Below, piece by piece: positions 52,041 to 61,265 of a DNA stretch of 64,000 nucleotides (the first letter of the stretch is position 1; every line of letters starts with the position of its first letter). Origin of the DNA: Alcaligenaceae bacterium (lineage in GTDB: Bacteria; Pseudomonadota; Gammaproteobacteria; Burkholderiales; Burkholderiaceae_B). Location of the stretch: assembly GCA_947380655.1 (NCBI GenBank), contig CANCRX010000007.1, positions 9,525 through 73,524 of the forward strand. Reading direction: 5' to 3'. The notes below the pieces were generated by a model, which made no database searches, was not told where the DNA came from, and saw only the letters and a program-made list of their open reading frames with translations. The translations under genes were made by a program, and so were the position numbers.

Positions 52041-53642
52041 TTGAGTCAATCAGTCTTCGGAATGCGCGGTATAGCCGTTGCACCTCACTCACTTGCCGCA
52101 GAGTCTTCGGTTGCCGTACTTCGTGAGGGCGGTAATGCGCTTGAGGCGATGATTGCCGCTGCGGCGACCATCGCAGTGGTCTATCCTCACATGAACTCGA
52201 TTGGCGGAGATGGTTTCTGGGTCATCAACGGGCCCAACAACCGTGCCGGAGGCATTGACGCAAGTGGTCGCAGCGCACAAGCTGCAACCCGCGACTGGTA
52301 CAACCAGCGCGGCGTAACAGGAAGCATCCCATTCAGGGGCGGAATCGCCGCACTGACCGTTGCAGGCACGATCTCTGGCTGGGGGGCAGCACATGAGTTG
52401 TCCAGAAAACATCTTGGTGGCAAGCTGCCTATTTCACGCTTGGTAGCCGATGCAGTTTATCTGGCAACACACGGCATTCCCGTCACAAAAAGCCAGGCCA
52501 ATTGCACCCAGGTAAAACTGGAAGAATTAAAGGGCCACATGGGCTTTGCTGATACTTTTTTACCCTCAGGTCAGCCGCCTGAAGCGGGTGGGATTTTCAA
52601 ACAACAACGGCTCGCAGATACCCTCAAAGCCATTGCAAAAGATGGTTGCGAGTCGTTCTACCGCGGCAAACTGGCAAAAAGTCTCGCCGCTGAGCTAGCG
52701 CTTGCAGGTAGCCCACTGACTTTGGCTGATCTCAATGCTCACCAAGCCAAGCTTGTTGATCCTCTGACAACCTCTTTCGGTCAATCGAAGTTGTTTAATA
52801 TGGTGCCCCCTTCACAAGGTCTGGTTTCCTTGTTGATTCTTGGCATCATGGATCGCATCCACGGTTGGGATCATGACCCTGAGGGCGCCGCGTTCATCCA
52901 CGCACAAGTTGAAGCAACCAAGCTCGCGTTCAGCGTGCGCGATCAATACCTGACTGACCCAGCATTCATGAACATTGCGCCTCAGGAGTTGTTGTCCAAA
53001 GCCCGCATTGATGCACTGGCAGAAAAACTCAACACCGAGCAAGCCGCTCCCTGGGGTAAAAAAACCTCACCGGGTGACACCATCTGGATGGGTGCGATTG
53101 ATCAGCAAGGAATCTCCGTATCATTTATCCAGAGTATTTATCATGAGTTTGGCTCGGGCGTAGTGCTGCCAAGCTCGGGCGTCAACTGGCAAAACCGAGG
53201 TTGCAGTTTCTCGCTTAATCCCGAGCATATCAACACGCTGGAGCCAGGCAAGAAACCTTTCCACACACTTAATCCTGCGATGGCACAACGCGCAGATGGT
53301 GGCACCATGGTCTACGGCACAATGGGCGGTGATGGGCAGCCGCAAACTCAAGCGACGATCTTTAATCGTGTTGAACGTTTTGGTGACGATCCTCAACAGG
53401 CGATTGAACGCCCGCGCTGGTTACTCGGTCGCACCTGGGGTCAATCCAGCGACTCACTCAAACTTGAGAGCCGGTTTAGCCAAAGCACCTTGCAACAACT
53501 CACAGCGCTTGGCCACGAGGTTGAAACGATTGGTGCCTATGACGAGGCAGTTGGTCATGCAGGGATGCTGATTCGCCATCCAAATGGCGTGCTAGAAGGA
53601 GGCTACGACCCACGCTCGAACGGTGCTGTGGCCTCGTTTTAA
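52041..53642 (+). CDS. Gamma-glutamyltransferase family protein
   Basis: A 533-residue Ntn-hydrolase precursor, expected to cleave itself before Thr347 in the SPGDTIWMG segment. The usual TTH at this point is TIW, so it belongs to a divergent GGT branch and may be an acylase or a hydrolase of another gamma-glutamyl compound. The start is TTG at 52041, preceded by AAGGAG six bases upstream; an ATG at 51975 lacks a ribosome site. No signal peptide is visible from the TTG, so the protein appears cytoplasmic, unlike periplasmic GGT. Confidence 0.85.
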   Translation: MSQSVFGMRGIAVAPHSLAAESSVAVLREGGNALEAMIAAAATIAVVYPHMNSIGGDGFWVINGPNNRAGGIDASGRSAQAATRDWYNQRGVTGSIPFRGGIAALTVAGTISGWGAAHELSRKHLGGKLPISRLVADAVYLATHGIPVTKSQANCTQVKLEELKGHMGFADTFLPSGQPPEAGGIFKQQRLADTLKAIAKDGCESFYRGKLAKSLAAELALAGSPLTLADLNAHQAKLVDPLTTSFGQSKLFNMVPPSQGLVSLLILGIMDRIHGWDHDPEGAAFIHAQVEATKLAFSVRDQYLTDPAFMNIAPQELLSKARIDALAEKLNTEQAAPWGKKTSPGDTIWMGAIDQQGISVSFIQSIYHEFGSGVVLPSSGVNWQNRGCSFSLNPEHINTLEPGKKPFHTLNPAMAQRADGGTMVYGTMGGDGQPQTQATIFNRVERFGDDPQQAIERPRWLLGRTWGQSSDSLKLESRFSQSTLQQLTALGHEVETIGAYDEAVGHAGMLIRHPNGVLEGGYDPRSNGAVASF

Positions 53643-53692
53643 CCTCACGCGTCAAACATGACAGACTGAGGCATCGCACTTCAGTGGCAAAA

Positions 53693-53732
53693 AAAAGTGG
53701 CTTTGATTGGATCAACGATCAAAGCCACTTTT
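53693..53732. terminator. Intrinsic terminator overlapping the GNAT gene 3' end
   Basis: A perfect 15-base stem, AAAAGTGGCTTTGAT (53693-53707) with ATCAAAGCCACTTTT (53718-53732), surrounds a ten-base loop. On the minus strand it is followed by a run of at least eight T, making a strong stop for the acetyltransferase gene. On the plus strand the T run is only four. The distal arm contains the last five codons and stop of the acetyltransferase gene. Confidence 0.85.
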
Positions 53733-54207
53733 GCATAAAAAGCGCCTGCCCTGTTTCAGCGCTCAACGCGTATTGTTCGAAACCGAAGTGCTGGTAGGAG
53801 CGTTGTGCAACCTGATTGCCGCTTAAGACCTCAAGAGTGAGTTTGCAGCAGCCCGCATGTTGCGCATATTTTTCCAGAGCATCTAACAACATCTGGCCAA
53901 CGCCCTGGCCTCTGAACGCAGGATCCACAGCGATATCGTGCACGTTCATCAAAGGGCGGGCTTTGAAAGTCGAGTAGCCCTTGAATGCATTCAATAAGCC
54001 TGCAGGATTGTTATCTACGAAAGCAATCCAGCTGACCGCTCCAGGATGCTGCGCCAAATCACTACATAAGCGTGCTTTGACCTGTTCGTCCAAGGCTTGA
54101 GCTCCCCCCATCGGATCGCGTGCATACATATCTAATAAGCCAATGAGCATCGCAGCGTCTTCTGAATCCTGATAATTCACTTTTTTGACCACAATATTGT
54201 TTGACAT
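53719..54207 (-). CDS. GNAT-family N-acetyltransferase
   Basis: A 162-residue acetyltransferase. The acetyl-CoA motif A is VDPAFRGQGVGQMLLDAL (about 93-110), followed by the family's late LEVLSGNQVAQRSYQHFGF segment. The start is the ATG at 54205-54207 with AAGGA upstream; the open frame extends a further 45 bases without support. It stands alone on the minus strand between the GGT-family gene and the CoA-transferase operon. Substrate unknown (small molecule or protein N-terminus). Confidence 0.87.
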   Translation of the reverse strand: MSNNIVVKKVNYQDSEDAAMLIGLLDMYARDPMGGAQALDEQVKARLCSDLAQHPGAVSWIAFVDNNPAGLLNAFKGYSTFKARPLMNVHDIAVDPAFRGQGVGQMLLDALEKYAQHAGCCKLTLEVLSGNQVAQRSYQHFGFEQYALSAETGQALFMQKWL

Positions 54208-54343
54208 CGCCAATCCTTGTCTTTTTGATGTTGCTGCGCAGCAATTCTGCACTATTCATAGGCCGATGTTATAACAATCCATCAGAAAATTTCATTCAAG
54301 GTGTGGGGTTGTCAAACACCTTGGCAAAACAAAAAGGTTGATC

Positions 54344-55552
54344 ATGTCCGAACCCTTGCCACTGGCTGGCATCCGCGTAGTCGAATTCACACATATGGTG
54401 ATGGGGCCCACCTGCGGCATGATTCTCGCCGACCTTGGCGCCGAGGTGATCAAGGTCGAACCGATCGCAGGCGACAACACGCGCAAACTGCTCGGCTCAG
54501 GCGCTGGATTTTTCCCCATGTTTAACCGCAATAAAAAAAGTATCGCGGTTGATGTCAAGGATCCCAGAGGTCGTGAGATCATCTTAAAACTCGTCGCCGG
54601 TGCTGACGTATTCAGTGAAAACTTCAAAGGCGGAACCATGGAGCGCCTGGGCTTTGGTTACGAGGCACTTTCCAAACTGAATCCGACACTGATTTACGTT
54701 TCACATAAAGGCTTTTTGCCAGGCCCCTACGACCACCGCACCGCGCTCGATGAGGTGGTGCAGATGATGGGCGGCCTGGCTTATATGACGGGGCCAGAGG
54801 GGCGGCCCTTACGTGCAGGCACAAGCGTCAACGACATCATGGGCGGAATGTTTGGTGCGATCGGTGTACTGGCTTCTTTGCAGCAACGCGCACGCACCGG
54901 AAAGGGTGGCGAGGTTGCCAGCGCACTGTTTGAAAACAACGTATTTCTGGTTGCACAGCACATGATGCAGTATGCGGTAACGGGTGTTGCCGCCAATCCA
55001 ATGCCTGAGCGTATCAGCGCCTGGGCAGTCTATGACGTATTTAAAGTCAAGGATGACGAACAGATATTTCTCTCTGCTGTCAGCGACACGCAGTGGGCTA
55101 TTTTGTGTAAAGAGTTTGGTTTTGATGACCTGAGAGATGATCCACGTCTGGTAACCAACAATGATCGCGTTAAATTACGTCACTGGTTAATTCCGGTGCT
55201 GCGCGAGCGCTTCAAACCATTCAGTGCGACAGAACTGAGTCAGCGCTTTGAAAAAACCGGGCTGCCTTATGCGCCGATCACAAGGCCACAAGATCTGTTT
55301 GATGATCCGCACCTGCTCGCAACGGGTGGCTTGACGCCTGTAACGATTGCGGCGGACAACACTGGGGCAGGACGTGAAATCGAAACGAGAGTGGCGTTGC
55401 TGCCGTTGGCACTTAATGGTGAGCGTCTGCAACTTCGCAGAAATCCTCCCAAGCTCGGCGCCGATACGATCGAGCTTCTGCAATCGATTGGCTATAGCAG
55501 CGATGATATTGAAAAACTAAAAGATGATGGTGTGATCGGTACACAGGAATGA
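54344..55552 (+). CDS. CaiB/BaiF-type CoA-transferase (class III)
   Basis: A 402-residue class III CoA-transferase with the N-terminal VVEFTHMVMGPTCGMILADLG pattern (shown here only in part), MFNRNKKSIAVD (59-70) and catalytic Asp164 in SVNDIMGGMFG. The ATG at 54344 is taken as start; a TTG six bases earlier is less likely. Its stop overlaps the start of a Bug receptor gene by four bases. It is a distant paralogue of the transferase at 29463-30623 and probably activates the acid bound by the receptors that follow. Confidence 0.9.
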   Translation: MSEPLPLAGIRVVEFTHMVMGPTCGMILADLGAEVIKVEPIAGDNTRKLLGSGAGFFPMFNRNKKSIAVDVKDPRGREIILKLVAGADVFSENFKGGTMERLGFGYEALSKLNPTLIYVSHKGFLPGPYDHRTALDEVVQMMGGLAYMTGPEGRPLRAGTSVNDIMGGMFGAIGVLASLQQRARTGKGGEVASALFENNVFLVAQHMMQYAVTGVAANPMPERISAWAVYDVFKVKDDEQIFLSAVSDTQWAILCKEFGFDDLRDDPRLVTNNDRVKLRHWLIPVLRERFKPFSATELSQRFEKTGLPYAPITRPQDLFDDPHLLATGGLTPVTIAADNTGAGREIETRVALLPLALNGERLQLRRNPPKLGADTIELLQSIGYSSDDIEKLKDDGVIGTQE

Positions 55553-56535
55553 ATGGAAAAGTCTGTTTGATCGCATACCGAGTACTCATGACCGGTCTGG
55601 TCCTGTTGATGCTATGCGGGCAGGTCTCTGCGCAAAATAACTGGCCGGATCGCGCGATCAGATTTATCGTGCCTTACACCCCTGGCGGTGGCACAGATGT
55701 CGTGAGCCGAAACCTGACTGACAAAATGGCTCGCGAGTCAAAATGGACGTTCGTAATTGAAAACAAACCCGGTGTAGGGGGCAATATTGGTTTGGATCAG
55801 ATTGCAAAGGCCAAACCAGATGGCTACACCATCGGCATGGGTCAGACCTCGAACCTTGCGATCAATCCAGCGATCATGCCAAGCATGCCTTTTCAGGCTA
55901 CTCAGGATTTCACTCCGATCGCCCTGATCGCCCAAGTACCCATGCTACTGGTCGTGCCGACACAATCAGCGTATCAAACGATTGGCGATCTGATCGCCGC
56001 AGCACAGACTCACTCAACAGAGTTACGACAAGCAGTCGCCGCGCTGGGGACAGTAGGCCACTTAGCTGGAGAGTTACTGGCACAGCGTGCTAAATACAAA
56101 GTACTCATCGTGCCCTACAAAGGAGCCTCTCCTGCCCTGACAGACCTGATTGGCGGACAAACCGACTTCATGATGGCCACACCCCAGGGAATCCTGCCAC
56201 TCATACAGTCAGGCAAACTAAGAGTTCTAGCGGTCACAGCAGCGAATCGACTTTCAATGTTCCCTGAAATACCCACGATCGCGGAAGCGGGATTCCCTGG
56301 GTTCGAAGCGGTAGACTGGAAAGTCGTGGTCGGACCTGCTGGCATGTCCAATGAAACCACTAATCGCCTCAATCAAATTATTAATCAGGCACTAAAAAAT
56401 CCTGTGTTGATCCAGCAATTAGAAGCAGAAGGTAGCGTGCCGATGGGTGGCTCATCAGACAAAGCCCGCAACTACATTGCCAGCGAACAGAAGCAATGGA
56501 GTAAATTAATTCAGGATAGTGGCCTTAAATTCTGA
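55549..56535 (+). CDS. Bug/TctC-family periplasmic solute receptor
   Basis: A 328-residue orphan receptor with a signal peptide (hydrophobic about 7-24, ending QVSAQ) and the family motif VPYTPGGGTDVVSR at 41-54. VPYKGASPALTDLIGGQ lies near 188. Translationally coupled to the CoA-transferase gene by a four-base overlap, so binding and activation of one substrate are plausibly linked. No permease genes are adjacent. Confidence 0.9.
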   Translation: MNGKVCLIAYRVLMTGLVLLMLCGQVSAQNNWPDRAIRFIVPYTPGGGTDVVSRNLTDKMARESKWTFVIENKPGVGGNIGLDQIAKAKPDGYTIGMGQTSNLAINPAIMPSMPFQATQDFTPIALIAQVPMLLVVPTQSAYQTIGDLIAAAQTHSTELRQAVAALGTVGHLAGELLAQRAKYKVLIVPYKGASPALTDLIGGQTDFMMATPQGILPLIQSGKLRVLAVTAANRLSMFPEIPTIAEAGFPGFEAVDWKVVVGPAGMSNETTNRLNQIINQALKNPVLIQQLEAEGSVPMGGSSDKARNYIASEQKQWSKLIQDSGLKF

Positions 56536-56598
56536 TAAAAATACAAAATCTGCTACAAACATAGCCAGACATAAAAACATAAAAACTACGGAGACCGA

Positions 56599-57573
56599 AT
56601 GATGCAAAGACTAATCGCCACAGCTATATCCTGCGTTGCTCTGACGCTGAACACGGGAGCAAGCGCACAACCGACGCAACCGAGCAACAAACCGATCACG
56701 ATCATTGTGCCCTTCGCAACAGGAGGCGCCACAGACATTGTTGCGAGATTGGTCGCTCAGCAATTAGGCAGCCGCACCAACACACCCGTCATTGTTGAAA
56801 ATAAACTCGGTGGTGGGGGTGTCGTGGGGCGTAGCGCAGCCGCACGTGCCACCCCAGATGGCACCACATTGTTGACGATGGATATGTCCTACTCAACCGC
56901 AGCGGGGCTGACACCAAACCTTCCGTATGACCCCAAAACTGCATTTATTCCAATCACGATGGCCGTCTCGGTACCCCATGTGCTGGTTGTGAATCCAAAT
57001 GTACCCGCGAAAAATATGAAAGAGTTAATCGCGCTGGCTAAGTCACAGCCTGACAAATTAAATTTTGGTTCAGGCGGTATTGGCACCAACACGCATTTAG
57101 GTGGTGAGTTATTCAAAAGCCTTGCTGGCGTATCCGTGGTTCATGTTCCCTACAAAGGCGCTGGCGCAGTGTTGGCTGATCTGATGGCGGGTCAGGTGCA
57201 GATACTTGTGAGCACTGTCACAACCGTACTGCCATATATTCAAAGCGGCAAACTACGACCACTGATGGTGTTGTCCGATCAGCGCTCACCCGCTCTACCC
57301 GATGTACCGAAGGCTTCAGAGGTTGGGCTGCCCAATATGACGATGGATTTCTGGGTCGCTTTCGCCGCACCAAAAGGCACGCCTGCACCCGTGATTGATC
57401 GGTTGAATAAAGAAATTAATGCGGGCCTGAATACGCCCGAAGCGCAGAAAAGCCTCAATGATATGGGTCTGATCAAAGTGGCAGGCAGCTCCGACGATGC
57501 AGCAAAAACTGTGTATGGCGAAATAGATCGCTGGACTGCACTGATTAAACAGCAAGGCATCAAACCAGAGTAG
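56599..57573 (+). CDS. Bug/TctC-family periplasmic solute receptor
   Basis: A 324-residue receptor with signal peptide (hydrophobic about 5-19, ending ASAQ) and motif VPFATGGATDIVAR at 37-50. VPYKGAGAVLADLMAGQV is the second family segment. Two ATG codons open the frame; GGAG lies seven bases upstream of the first. It follows another receptor gene after 63 bases, the second tandem Bug pair in the window. Confidence 0.9.
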   Translation: MMQRLIATAISCVALTLNTGASAQPTQPSNKPITIIVPFATGGATDIVARLVAQQLGSRTNTPVIVENKLGGGGVVGRSAAARATPDGTTLLTMDMSYSTAAGLTPNLPYDPKTAFIPITMAVSVPHVLVVNPNVPAKNMKELIALAKSQPDKLNFGSGGIGTNTHLGGELFKSLAGVSVVHVPYKGAGAVLADLMAGQVQILVSTVTTVLPYIQSGKLRPLMVLSDQRSPALPDVPKASEVGLPNMTMDFWVAFAAPKGTPAPVIDRLNKEINAGLNTPEAQKSLNDMGLIKVAGSSDDAAKTVYGEIDRWTALIKQQGIKPE

Positions 57574-57577
57574 ACGC

Positions 57578-58687
57578 ATGAATATTGAACGTATCGAAGT
57601 AATCGCCTTACGCATGCCTTTGCCTAAACCGCTCAAGGCAGCGACCGCTACGATCACCATGCGCTGCACAATATTGACGCGCATCCACACCAGCGAGGGT
57701 ATTGTTGGTGAGTGTTTTAGCAATAATGAGGATACTGGACAGAAAGAAATTGTTCGTCTGATTGAACAAGAGATATCACCGCGCCTGATCGGTCGCAATG
57801 CCTTGCATGTTGAAGCCTGCTGGCAAGCGATGCATCCGATCACCCGTGACATCCTGCGTGATCGTCGTATGGCGATCCGGGCGATGGCCTGCGTCGATGC
57901 AGCGCTGTGGGACGTCGTAGGTAAATCCATGCAAGCACCTCTGCATCATGTCTGGGGCGGCCAGTCGGACAACATCCACGCCATAGCAATGGGGGGGTAT
58001 TACAAACCTAAAGATGATCTTCTGGAAGTCGCTCGAGAAATGGCTTCTCTGAGAGACCAGGGCTTTGCAGGCTGCAAACTCAAAGTAGGTGCCTTAACAC
58101 CCGAGCAAGATGCCGAGCGCGTGCGGGCCGCACGCGATGGTGCGGGTCCAGGTTTCTGGTTAATGCCTGATCCAAATCAGGGATGGTCGTTTGAAGAAGC
58201 GCTCAGATTTGCGCGAGCTGTCCAGCAATACGATATCCGCTGGATCGAAGAGCCCTGCCACTGGCAAAACGATAAACTCGATCTGGCTCGTCTGCGCCGA
58301 ACCATCGATATCCCGCTCTGCGCTGGACAAAGTGAAATCACCAAAGCAGGTTGCCGGGAACTCATGAGCGCGGGCGCTATTGATGTCTGTAACTTTGACC
58401 CAAGCTGGGGCGGCGGCCCGACAGAATGGCGCAAAGTCGCCATGCTTGCCGATACATTTGGAATCGGCATCATGTCGCACCTCGAGACTCAGGTGGGCGC
58501 GGCACTCGCGGCAGGTGTGCCGAACGGCCAATGCGTTGAATTCATGCAACCTGACCGTGATCCACTCTATCACTCCCTAGTACTGAATCGCCCTGCTATA
58601 CGTGAGGGGAAAATAACACTCAGTGAACGACCAGGCTGGGGAATGGAGCTTGATGAAGCGCTGATTGAAAAAATCAGGGCAAACTAG
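57578..58687 (+). CDS. Mandelate racemase/muconate-lactonising enzyme family protein, probable acid-sugar dehydratase
   Basis: A 369-residue enolase-superfamily enzyme. Lys167 and Lys169 (CKLKVG), metal ligands Asp198, Glu224 and Glu253 (DPNQ, WIEEP, AGQSE), and the Asp274/His301 dyad (NFDPSWGG, MSHLE) match the mandelate racemase subgroup. Many relatives dehydrate sugar acids such as galactarate, gluconate or fuconate. A racemase is also possible. It begins four bases after the Bug receptor gene, so the receptor may carry its substrate. Confidence 0.87.
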   Translation: MNIERIEVIALRMPLPKPLKAATATITMRCTILTRIHTSEGIVGECFSNNEDTGQKEIVRLIEQEISPRLIGRNALHVEACWQAMHPITRDILRDRRMAIRAMACVDAALWDVVGKSMQAPLHHVWGGQSDNIHAIAMGGYYKPKDDLLEVAREMASLRDQGFAGCKLKVGALTPEQDAERVRAARDGAGPGFWLMPDPNQGWSFEEALRFARAVQQYDIRWIEEPCHWQNDKLDLARLRRTIDIPLCAGQSEITKAGCRELMSAGAIDVCNFDPSWGGGPTEWRKVAMLADTFGIGIMSHLETQVGAALAAGVPNGQCVEFMQPDRDPLYHSLVLNRPAIREGKITLSERPGWGMELDEALIEKIRAN

Positions 58688-58788
58688 ACATTTATGCTTG
58701 TTTAACCAATACACTAGGCAACTCAAAAAATTCATAACCAGCCAGGCGATTAATGCCTGCACGGGTTTCTCATCACACTGGAGCTGAC

Positions 58789-59589
58789 ATGGACTTACAT
58801 TTAAACAACCATCATGTTTTGATCACCGGCGGCAGCAAGGGCATTGGCCTGGCATGCGCCAAAGTATTTCTTGAGGAAGGTGCAAAGGTCAGTCTCGTAT
58901 CACGCGACCAAGCCACTTTAGATGCCGCCAAACAATCACTCATCAAACAAATTCCTGGTTCAGCTGATCGTATTGCGGTGTACTCCGCCGATCTGAAAAA
59001 TGCAGCCTCCGCGCTGCAAGCACTCGACGCTGCCGAACAGGCACTCGGCCCACTGGACGTCCTTGTCAATTCTGCGGGTGCGGCAAAAAGAGCTGCTGCC
59101 CCAGATTTGAAGCCTGAAGTCTGGCGCGATGCGATGGACTCGAAATTTTTTACCTACATCAACATGATGGACCCAGCCATCAAACGCATGGGTGCGCGCG
59201 GTAAAGGTGTTGTCATTAATGTAGTCGGTGCGGGCGGTAAAGTTGCCTCAACCCTGCATATCTCAGGCGGCAGTGCCAATGCTGCGCTGATGCTTGCTAG
59301 TGCTGGGCTGGCAGCAGCCTACGCACCTTTCGGTGTGCGCGTGAACGCGGTGAACCCTGCTGCGACGCTCACCGAGCGACTGAAAGAAGGCATGTCCGTG
59401 ACGGCTAAACACGAAAAAATTTCCGAGGACGAAGCCATGGAACAAGCCACTAAAAAAGTTCCGATGGGTCGACTGGCTACACCTGAAGAAGTCGCAGACA
59501 CTGTCGTCTATCTGGCTTCGGATCGTGCGAGCTATGTAACAGGCACCGTCCTCACGATGGACGGCGCAGCGCACGCTATCGTGGTGTAA
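58789..59589 (+). CDS. Short-chain dehydrogenase/reductase-fold protein lacking the catalytic triad
   Basis: A 266-residue SDR fold with an intact cofactor motif TGGSKGIG (13-20) and NSAG (94-97). The catalytic YxxxK is missing: where Tyr and Lys should be stand Gly160 and Asn164 (GGSAN), and the usual Ser region reads NVVGAGG. The C-terminal YVTGTVLTMDGA is normal. It may catalyse a different reaction or bind nucleotide only. The ATG at 58789 with GGAG five bases upstream is used rather than an ATG 36 bases earlier. It ends 3 bases from convergent denD. Confidence 0.85.
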   Translation: MDLHLNNHHVLITGGSKGIGLACAKVFLEEGAKVSLVSRDQATLDAAKQSLIKQIPGSADRIAVYSADLKNAASALQALDAAEQALGPLDVLVNSAGAAKRAAAPDLKPEVWRDAMDSKFFTYINMMDPAIKRMGARGKGVVINVVGAGGKVASTLHISGGSANAALMLASAGLAAAYAPFGVRVNAVNPAATLTERLKEGMSVTAKHEKISEDEAMEQATKKVPMGRLATPEEVADTVVYLASDRASYVTGTVLTMDGAAHAIVV

Positions 59590-59592
59590 GTT

Positions 59593-60585
59593 TTACCGCG
59601 TCATTTCGATGTATTGCCTGATGATGTCCTGATAGGACGCATCAGGTTTGAGACCAAAACGGTGCGTACGCTGGCAGTCAAACTTTGACGGCCAGCCACC
59701 TACGATGCGAGCAATGGCTGCATCGGGTTTAAGGGATACTCGCTGCGCGACTTCCTTGCCTGCGACTTCTTCCAGTGCTTGCAACATTTCACCAACCGTT
59801 ACGGTCAACGCTGGCAAGTTAAGTGCTGTGCGCCCACCAAACGCCTCGCGAGAGGCTTCTGCCACCGCCAGAATTCCGGCAATCGTGGTCGCGGGTGAAG
59901 CCAACGCAACCGCAGTAGACAGGTCCACTGGACATACCGCAGCGACACCAGCCAACGGCTCGCGAATGATCCCGGACAAAAAGCTCGAGGCAGCACCGTT
60001 CGGGCGTCCTGGCCTGACTGAGACAGTCATCAGTCTTGCGACACGTCCATCGATAAACCCCTTACGTGTATAGTCAGCCACCAACTGTTCACAGATGAAT
60101 TTGTGAATGCCGTAGCTAGACTGCGGTGTAGGTAAAGTCGTGTCCTGTACAACAGGTGCGAGAGGTATCGCTGGATCAGAACCAAATACCGCAACTGAAC
60201 TTGAAAAGAAAAATAACGGTGCAACACCTGTGCGAGCTTGCTGTGCGCGCAGGCCATCTAACAAACGACGCGTGGCATCCAGATTTGATCTCAGGCCTAG
60301 ATCAAAGTCGGCTTCGCACTCGCCAGACACTGCAGACGCCATATGAAAGACCGCATCAAAATTATTTTGAAGCAAGCCGTCCATTCGACTGAGCAGATCA
60401 CCCGTGTCAACTTTCAGCAAAGGATGACCGACTACCTCAGGATGCGATGGCGCGACAAGATCAGTCACCGTTAGCGAGGTGATTGGTTGACCTTGCAAGC
60501 TTGCGCGTTTCAGCAGCTCACGCGTCAGTAACGTACCCAAAAAACCAGCACCACCCGTAATCAGTATATGCATTGCCTTCACCAT
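59593..60585 (-). CDS. denD: D-erythronate dehydrogenase-like NAD-dependent epimerase/dehydratase family protein
   Basis: An extended SDR of 330 residues with GGAGFLG near the N-terminus, the catalytic Tyr-x-x-x-Lys in SSYGIHK and the late SLKPDAAI segment. It closely follows the DenD pattern, which oxidises D-erythronate at C2. The otnC and otnK genes upstream support the role. The frame opens with ATG at 60585, overlapping the otnC stop; an internal ATG at 60573 gives the compact family start MHILITGG and is equally plausible. Confidence 0.85.
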   Translation of the reverse strand: MVKAMHILITGGAGFLGTLLTRELLKRASLQGQPITSLTVTDLVAPSHPEVVGHPLLKVDTGDLLSRMDGLLQNNFDAVFHMASAVSGECEADFDLGLRSNLDATRRLLDGLRAQQARTGVAPLFFFSSSVAVFGSDPAIPLAPVVQDTTLPTPQSSYGIHKFICEQLVADYTRKGFIDGRVARLMTVSVRPGRPNGAASSFLSGIIREPLAGVAAVCPVDLSTAVALASPATTIAGILAVAEASREAFGGRTALNLPALTVTVGEMLQALEEVAGKEVAQRVSLKPDAAIARIVGGWPSKFDCQRTHRFGLKPDASYQDIIRQYIEMTR

Positions 60586-61256
60586 TTAACGTTGAACTGT
60601 TGACGTAATTCTTCAATCTCTGTTTCAGACAGCGGTCGCGCGGACCTATTGCCACGCAACCAGAGCTTGGCAGTTTCTTCGAGCTCCTCGAGTGTAGCCA
60701 TCGCACTGGATGGCGTCTCGTTCCAAACCTGCGGCCCCAAGCGCTCACACATCACCGCACGCAACGCAAGACCGTTGGCGAAGGCTTGCTTGTTTAAACG
60801 TTCAACATAATCTGCAACGCGCTTATCACCAGGTGGAAAGTAAGGGACCAAGGGAACATGACCCACTTTCATGACGTAATACGGTGTAATGGGAGGGACA
60901 ATATCCTGCTCACTCCACACCCCTCTCAGCGTCAGATCAACCAGGAAAGAGGAATGTGTGTGAATCACGCACATCGCATGGGGAGCAGAAGAATAAATAC
61001 GCTGATGAAGTGCCAGAGTTTTGCTCGCACGATCGCCTGACACTTGTAAACCGTCGCGATCAAGAAGTGCGAGTCGAGCGGGCTCCAGAAAGCCTAGGCA
61101 GGCATCGGTCGGAGTGATCAGAAATCCGCCCCCGGCATCGTCGGAAATTCTGGCGCTGATATTTCCTGTTGACCCATGCACGTAGCCACGGTCAAACAGA
61201 CTTTTCCCGACACGACAAATTTCTTCGCTTAAAAATTGAATAGAGTGATTGGCCAC
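60579..61256 (-). CDS. otnC: Class II aldolase/adducin family protein, OtnC-like, with altered zinc site
   Basis: A 225-residue protein resembling 3-oxo-tetronate 4-phosphate decarboxylase, which gives dihydroxyacetone phosphate. The phosphate-binding STGNIS segment (29-34) and the zinc pair His99/His101 in IHTHSS are present, and the C-terminal LEELEETAKLWL is typical. Two usual zinc-site positions differ: the NHGP motif reads RLGP (near 165), losing the third His, and the glutamate four residues before His84 is Thr80. Activity is therefore uncertain. It lies between otnK and denD. Confidence 0.8.
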   Translation of the reverse strand: MANHSIQFLSEEICRVGKSLFDRGYVHGSTGNISARISDDAGGGFLITPTDACLGFLEPARLALLDRDGLQVSGDRASKTLALHQRIYSSAPHAMCVIHTHSSFLVDLTLRGVWSEQDIVPPITPYYVMKVGHVPLVPYFPPGDKRVADYVERLNKQAFANGLALRAVMCERLGPQVWNETPSSAMATLEELEETAKLWLRGNRSARPLSETEIEELRQQFNVKW

Positions 61257-61265
61257 AGATTTCTC

